Shown here: in pieces, positions 16,197 through 19,793 of the stretch
Position numbering within the stretch: position 1 is the stretch's first letter
Layout: each line of letters starts with the position of its first letter
Assembly: GCA_011620505.1 (NCBI GenBank)
Contig: WOZA01000028.1
Location: forward strand, 1-19,793
Length of the DNA: 19,793 nt
Source of the DNA: Anaerolineaceae bacterium
GTDB taxonomy: Bacteria > Chloroflexota > Anaerolineae > Anaerolineales > Anaerolineaceae
Direction: 5' to 3'
Made by a program: the position numbers and the translations under genes
Notes under the pieces: model-generated
Told to the model about the DNA's origin: nothing
The model's input: the letters and a program-made list of their open reading frames with translations, nothing else
The model's database searches: none

Positions 16197-19100
16197 TCTG
16201 CCTCTCCTCGTACAGCTTGCAAGGCAAAGTGTAATTCTTCTCCATCAAATGCGTCATCCACTGCGGTCAACCCATGCGGTATGGCTTCATCCAAAACAGC
16301 CACCGCTAACGTTTCCGCGGCAATATAAGCTTCATTTTGCTTCACTGCCTCACTTAACGCTTGGGTAGCCTGGTAATAGATCCGGATGCGATCGGCGATA
16401 TCCAGGCCAAGGCTTTTACGCTGATCCTGTACCCGCCGCACGAACTCGCGCGCCAGACCTTCATAGAACAACTCCTGGCTGATCGTCGTGACCAATGCCG
16501 CCAGGTAGGGACCTTCCGTCGCAACGGAAAAGCCTTCTTTGGCTGCGGCATGCACTTCGACTTCGTCTGGCAGAATTTCGTAGTATTTGTCATCCACTTT
16601 AATCACCAGGTTCAAACCAGCCAACAGCCTCTCGGCGCTTTCCTTCGCGGGCAAATCAAGGATCGCCTGCCGTACTTTTGGCGTCAATCCCTTATACTTC
16701 TGACCCAGTTGCCTGGGCAATGGATTCAGACTGTAATCAACAGCTTCCTCGCTTCCTCCCAATGCCCTCACCTGCTTGACGTTTAATTCGTCTGCGAGGA
16801 TCTCTCTAAACTGGTCGACCACATCCAACTCATCCGCGCTGCCAACGGCAAAAGCAACTTCCGAAAGCGGTTGACGCACCTTGACGTTCGATTTATTGCG
16901 CGCGGCATGCCCAAGCGAAGCCAGCTTCATCACCACCGCCATCTGGTGGTTAAGGGTTTCATCGATCATGCTCAGGTCTGCTTTTGGCCAGTCGGCCAGG
17001 TGCACAGAAATCGGGGCCTGGTCATCAAATGAACGCACCAGGTTTTGGTAAAGAGTCTCTGACATGAAGGGCATGGCGGGTGCCAGTAATTTGGAGACGG
17101 TCACCAAAGCCCGATACAGCGTCTCGTAGGCAGCAGCCTTATCCGCATCTGACTCACTCTTCCAGAAACGCCTCCTTGAGCGGCGCAAGTACCAATTGGA
17201 GAGATTGTCCACAAAGGCTTCAATCGGACGGGTAGCTCCGATCACGTCATAGGTTTCATACGCTTTGGTCACATCCCTCACCAAGGCCTCCAACGATGAG
17301 AGCAGCCATCGGTCCAGATCTGAAAAATGGGGAATGACTGAAGAGTCAGGGGTCCAGTTATCCAGGTTGGCGTAGGTCACGAAGAACGAATAGGTATTCC
17401 ACAGCGTCAGCATGAAGCTGCGCACCACCTCCCCCACCAGTTCCGTGCTAAAACGGCGCTCGTTGCCTGGAGGGCTGGAGGTATAGAGATACCAGCGCAT
17501 CGCGTCGGCACCGTAGGCATCGATCACTTCCCAGGGGTCAACCACATTGCCCTTGTGCTTGGACATCTTCTGACCTTCTCCATCCAGGATTAAACCCAGG
17601 CAGATGACATTCTCGTAACTCAGGCTGTCAAAGACCAGCGTGCTGATCGCCAGCAGCGAATAGAACCAACCGCGGGTTTGGTCGACCGCCTCGCAGATGA
17701 AATCGGCAGGGAATTGCTGTTTGAATTCCTCCAGGTTCTCAAAAGGATAATGCCATTGGGCAACGGGCATCGAACCGGAGTCAAACCAGACGTCAATCAA
17801 CTCGCTCACGCGGGTCATCGTGCCCTCCTTGCATTTGGGGCAGTTGAAGTGCACCTGGTCCACGTAAGGACGGTGTAGTTCCAGCTTGGTTTGATCTTCA
17901 CCGGTCAGCTTGCTCAATTCTTCAACAGAGCCGACGCAGTGCTGATGCCCGCAGCTTTCGCAGACCCAGACTGGCAGCGGCGTACCCCAGTAGCGGTCCC
18001 GCCCCAAAGCCCAGTCCACATTGTTTTCCAGCCAGTTGCCAAAACGGCCTTCTTTGATGTGCTCTGGCACCCAGTTAATCTGCTGGTTAAGTTCGACCAT
18101 GCGGTCTTTGACCTTGCTGGTGCGGATAAACCAGGTGGATCGTGCCATGTATAAAAGCGGGGTGTCGCAGCGCCAGCAGAAGGGGTAACTGTGGGTCAGC
18201 GTTCCGCGGCTAAACAGCAACCCTCGCTTTTCCAGGTCTTCCATAATCAACGGATCGGCATCTTTGACGAATATGCCTGCCCAGGGTGAAATTGCCGGTT
18301 TGAATTTGCCTTCATCGTCAATTGTCAGCAAAACCGGCAAATTATACACTTTGGAAACCTGCATATCATCGATGCCGAATGCTGGCGCGATATGCACAAG
18401 CCCGGTTCCGTCACTGGTGGTGACGTAATCGGCATTAACTACGTAATGAGCTGGCTTATCTGGGGGCATAAAGGAGTAGAGAGGCGCATATTTCATGCCC
18501 TCGAGCGCTTTTCCCTTCATGCTCTTAAGCACTTCCACTTTTTTATCCCCGAAGACAAGCGGGATCAATTCCTTCGCCAGGATCAGCCGTTCATCCGTCC
18601 CACCTTCAACTCTGACCATGACGTAATCCACTTCAGGATGCGCAGCGACTGCAACATTGCCTGGTAAGGTCCACGGCGTGGTAGTCCAAACCAATAGATA
18701 GGTATTCGGTTCATCCAGCAGCGGTAGGCGTACGGTGATGCTTGGGTCAACCGTGTCGGCGTACCCTTGCGCAACTTCGTGGTTCGAAAGCGGTGTGCCG
18801 CAGCGCGGGCAGTACGGAACCACCTTATAGCCTTGGTACAGCAGCCCTTTATCCCAAATCTGGCGTAATAACCACCAAACCGATTCGATGTACGGATTCG
18901 TGTAAGTCACGTAAGACCGGCTCAGATCCACCCAATAGGCGATCCGTTCGGTCATTTTCTCCCAATCCTGTATGCGCGAGAAGGCTGATTCGCGGCAGAG
19001 GGCATTGAACTTCTCGATGCCGTATTCCTCGATCTGGCTCTTCGAGGTGAAGCCCAGCTTCCTCTCGACTTCGATTTCGACCGGAAGTCCGTGAGTGTCC

Positions 19101-19354
19101 CAGCCACCGCGCCGATCGACGAAGTAACCCTGCATCGTACGGAACCTTGGGAACATGTCCTTAAAAGCCCGTGCCAGGACGTGGTGCACACCAGGTTTAC
19201 CGTTGGCAGTAGGAGGGCCTTCAAACATCACAAATGGCTCGCGATCCTTGCGCTCGTCAGATGATTTCTTAAAAATCTCATGCGCCCGCCAAAAACGCAG
19301 GCGCGCTTCTTCCTCCTGCTGGATATTCAATCGCGATGACACTGGTTTGAACAT
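16193..19354 (-). CDS. ileS: Isoleucyl-tRNA synthetase
   Basis: The enzyme charges tRNA-Ile with isoleucine and edits valine. The 1053 residues match a full IleRS. The ATP-site motif is the variant GVHHVLAR (residues 55-62) following PPTANG. The CP1 editing domain carries VWTTTPWTLPGN, the second signature is KMSKH at 596-600, and the anticodon-binding helical domain and C-terminal part follow. Cysteine pairs at YCPRCG, CWRCD, CESCG and CPKC suggest bound zinc in the insertions. HHVL and KMSKH place it with the longer eukaryotic-like (ileS2-type) bacterial enzymes, which are often less sensitive to mupirocin; this is a family inference. AGGAGGA precedes the ATG. It is controlled by the T-box upstream. 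Confidence 0.96.
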   Translation of the reverse strand: MFKPVSSRLNIQQEEEARLRFWRAHEIFKKSSDERKDREPFVMFEGPPTANGKPGVHHVLARAFKDMFPRFRTMQGYFVDRRGGWDTHGLPVEIEVERKLGFTSKSQIEEYGIEKFNALCRESAFSRIQDWEKMTERIAYWVDLSRSYVTYTNPYIESVWWLLRQIWDKGLLYQGYKVVPYCPRCGTPLSNHEVAQGYADTVDPSITVRLPLLDEPNTYLLVWTTTPWTLPGNVAVAAHPEVDYVMVRVEGGTDERLILAKELIPLVFGDKKVEVLKSMKGKALEGMKYAPLYSFMPPDKPAHYVVNADYVTTSDGTGLVHIAPAFGIDDMQVSKVYNLPVLLTIDDEGKFKPAISPWAGIFVKDADPLIMEDLEKRGLLFSRGTLTHSYPFCWRCDTPLLYMARSTWFIRTSKVKDRMVELNQQINWVPEHIKEGRFGNWLENNVDWALGRDRYWGTPLPVWVCESCGHQHCVGSVEELSKLTGEDQTKLELHRPYVDQVHFNCPKCKEGTMTRVSELIDVWFDSGSMPVAQWHYPFENLEEFKQQFPADFICEAVDQTRGWFYSLLAISTLVFDSLSYENVICLGLILDGEGQKMSKHKGNVVDPWEVIDAYGADAMRWYLYTSSPPGNERRFSTELVGEVVRSFMLTLWNTYSFFVTYANLDNWTPDSSVIPHFSDLDRWLLSSLEALVRDVTKAYETYDVIGATRPIEAFVDNLSNWYLRRSRRRFWKSESDADKAAAYETLYRALVTVSKLLAPAMPFMSETLYQNLVRSFDDQAPISVHLADWPKADLSMIDETLNHQMAVVMKLASLGHAARNKSNVKVRQPLSEVAFAVGSADELDVVDQFREILADELNVKQVRALGGSEEAVDYSLNPLPRQLGQKYKGLTPKVRQAILDLPAKESAERLLAGLNLVIKVDDKYYEILPDEVEVHAAAKEGFSVATEGPYLAALVTTISQELFYEGLAREFVRRVQDQRKSLGLDIADRIRIYYQATQALSEAVKQNEAYIAAETLAVAVLDEAIPHGLTAVDDAFDGEELHFALQAVRGEAE

Positions 19355-19390
19355 AATTGCTCCTCCTGCGGCTGGTCTTTACCAGCTTGT

Positions 19391-19426
19391 AAATAAAAAA
19401 AGCCCGTCCCACTACAGGGACGAGCC
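19391..19426 (-). terminator. Regulated intrinsic terminator of the ileS T-box
   Basis: GGCTCGTCCC and GGGACGGGCT form a 10-bp stem with two G-U pairs and a 6-base loop, followed by a run of seven T on the minus strand. It is exclusive with the T-box antiterminator because both use CTCGTCCC. Confidence 0.92.
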
Positions 19427-19656
19427 AAAACTCGCGGTACCACCCCGCTTCTCAGCCATGCTGAGCGCTTATCGCATGCTGCTTATTGAACATGCACCCT
19501 CTGTAACGGAAGGGCGATCCGGCTCGCTTACTATCGTTGAACGTGTTCAGCTCGCGGCTCTGGAAGGATTTTCCTGCAAGGGGTTCTGCCCGGCTTCCAC
19601 CATCCCGGTTCGCTATCAGCCTGCCTGCAGTACTCGTTTCCGTCTCTGCCGATCAA
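19391..19656 (-). ncRNA. T-box riboswitch leader for ileS (tRNA-Ile sensing)
   Basis: The leader has the full T-box architecture on the minus strand. The stem I apical motif GATGGTGGAAGCC lies before a specifier ATC (19567-19569), the Ile codon, in the context GGAAA-ATC-CTTCCAGAGC. The T-box sequence GGGGTGGTACCGCG (19433-19446) contains the bulge TGGTACC (19436-19442), whose UGGU pairs with ACCA of uncharged tRNA-Ile. In the antiterminator GCGAG (19431-19435) pairs with CTCGT, and GGG with CCC of the same CTCGTCCC (19417-19424). The terminator uses CTCGTCCC to pair with GGGACGGG instead. Low charging of tRNA-Ile should therefore allow transcription of ileS-lspA-rluD and perhaps ltaE. Confidence 0.93.
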
Positions 19657-19662
19657 ACAATT

Positions 19663-19691
19663 ATTATCTCATAGCTTTAAAAGCCTGTCAA
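19663..19691 (-). promoter_or_regulatory. Promoter of the ileS-lspA-rluD operon
   Basis: On the minus strand TTGACA (19686-19691) is separated by exactly 17 bases from GATAAT (19663-19668), a near-consensus sigma-70-type promoter. Transcription would start near 19656, at the head of the T-box leader and after the terminator of the tRNA-His gene. Confidence 0.85.
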
Positions 19692-19713
19692 ACCTTGCGG
19701 TAAAAAACTTTGT

Positions 19714-19738
19714 AAAAAAGACCTTCTTGCGAAGGTCC
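19714..19738 (-). terminator. Intrinsic terminator after tRNA-His
   Basis: On the minus strand GGACCTTC-GCAA-GAAGGTCT gives a strong hairpin with a GCAA tetraloop, followed by six T. It begins about 3 bases beyond the mature 3' end of the tRNA-His gene and separates it from the ileS promoter. Confidence 0.88.
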
Positions 19739-19740
19739 TG

Positions 19741-19793
19741 GGTGCCTGGAGGGGGTCGAACCCTCAACATCTTCATCCACAGTGAAGCACTCT
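19741..19793 (-). tRNA. trnH: tRNA-His(GTG), 3' part, cut by the window edge
   Basis: The minus strand reads an anticodon stem CTTCA/TGAAG around the loop CTGTGGA (anticodon GTG with U33), a 5-base variable region ATGTT, and a T arm GAGGG-TTCGACC-CCCTC. The 3' acceptor strand CAGGCAC is followed by discriminator C, which fits bacterial tRNA-His. CCA is not encoded (the next bases are CAG). The 5' acceptor strand and D arm lie outside the window. Confidence 0.9.

Noticed and set aside
19155..19703. 182-codon plus-strand frame over the ileS start and leader
   Set aside because: It covers the T-box and the ileS N-terminus on the opposite strand and shows no protein features.
1..19793. CRISPR arrays, transposases, integrases or phage genes
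   Set aside because: No repeated spacer-like units, no mobile-element proteins and no terminal repeats were seen on either strand.

Overview
The window reads as accessory and core chromosome of an anaerobic bacterium. It most resembles Chloroflexota of the Anaerolineae type. That placement is inferred from the exported Asp-box propeller protein, a T-box on a class-2-like ileS, and the Flx/Hdr/AOR gene set; it was not tested by a search. Base composition is moderate and even across the window. I see no insertion sequence, CRISPR array or other sign of recent transfer.

Region 1 (133-10247, + strand) is one tightly packed redox operon with ATGA or few-base overlaps. Its order is: a tungsten aldehyde:ferredoxin oxidoreductase (AOR/BamB-like) catalytic subunit; a four-cluster ferredoxin subunit (HycB/BamC-like); an HdrA-MvhD fusion; an HdrC-like four-cluster protein; a stand-alone MvhD/FlxD; an FrhB-like iron-sulfur protein; an AsrA/FlxB-like iron-sulfur protein; an AsrB/FlxA-like NAD(P)H:FAD subunit; a degenerate polyferredoxin; and a small DUF2007-like protein. 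Together they carry roughly twenty [4Fe-4S] clusters plus flavin and NAD(P)H sites. No HdrB (CCG-domain) gene is present. The likely reading is a flavin-based electron-bifurcating or confurcating complex joining NAD(P)H, ferredoxin and an AOR-family active site instead of a heterodisulfide.

The main observation is that hdrA looks split into two frames by a TGA at 3172-3174. The TGA is in frame, sits exactly at the conserved Cys of the HdrA motif DCSI-C-ILAPKM, and is followed by a 9-bp, 3-nt-loop hairpin at 3192-3212 of the bacterial SECIS type. I therefore annotate one 845-residue selenoprotein, 2539-5076, with Sec212.

Region 2 (10230-13682, - strand) holds a calcineurin-like metallophosphoesterase, convergent with and overlapping the end of region 1, and an exported Asp-box beta-propeller protein.

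Region 3 (13733-19691, - strand) is the housekeeping cluster ileS-lspA-rluD followed by a threonine aldolase gene. It is driven by a TTGACA-N17-GATAAT promoter and controlled by a complete tRNA-Ile T-box: AUC specifier, UGGU bulge, and mutually exclusive antiterminator and terminator. At the right edge are a terminator and the 3' part of a tRNA-His(GTG) gene.
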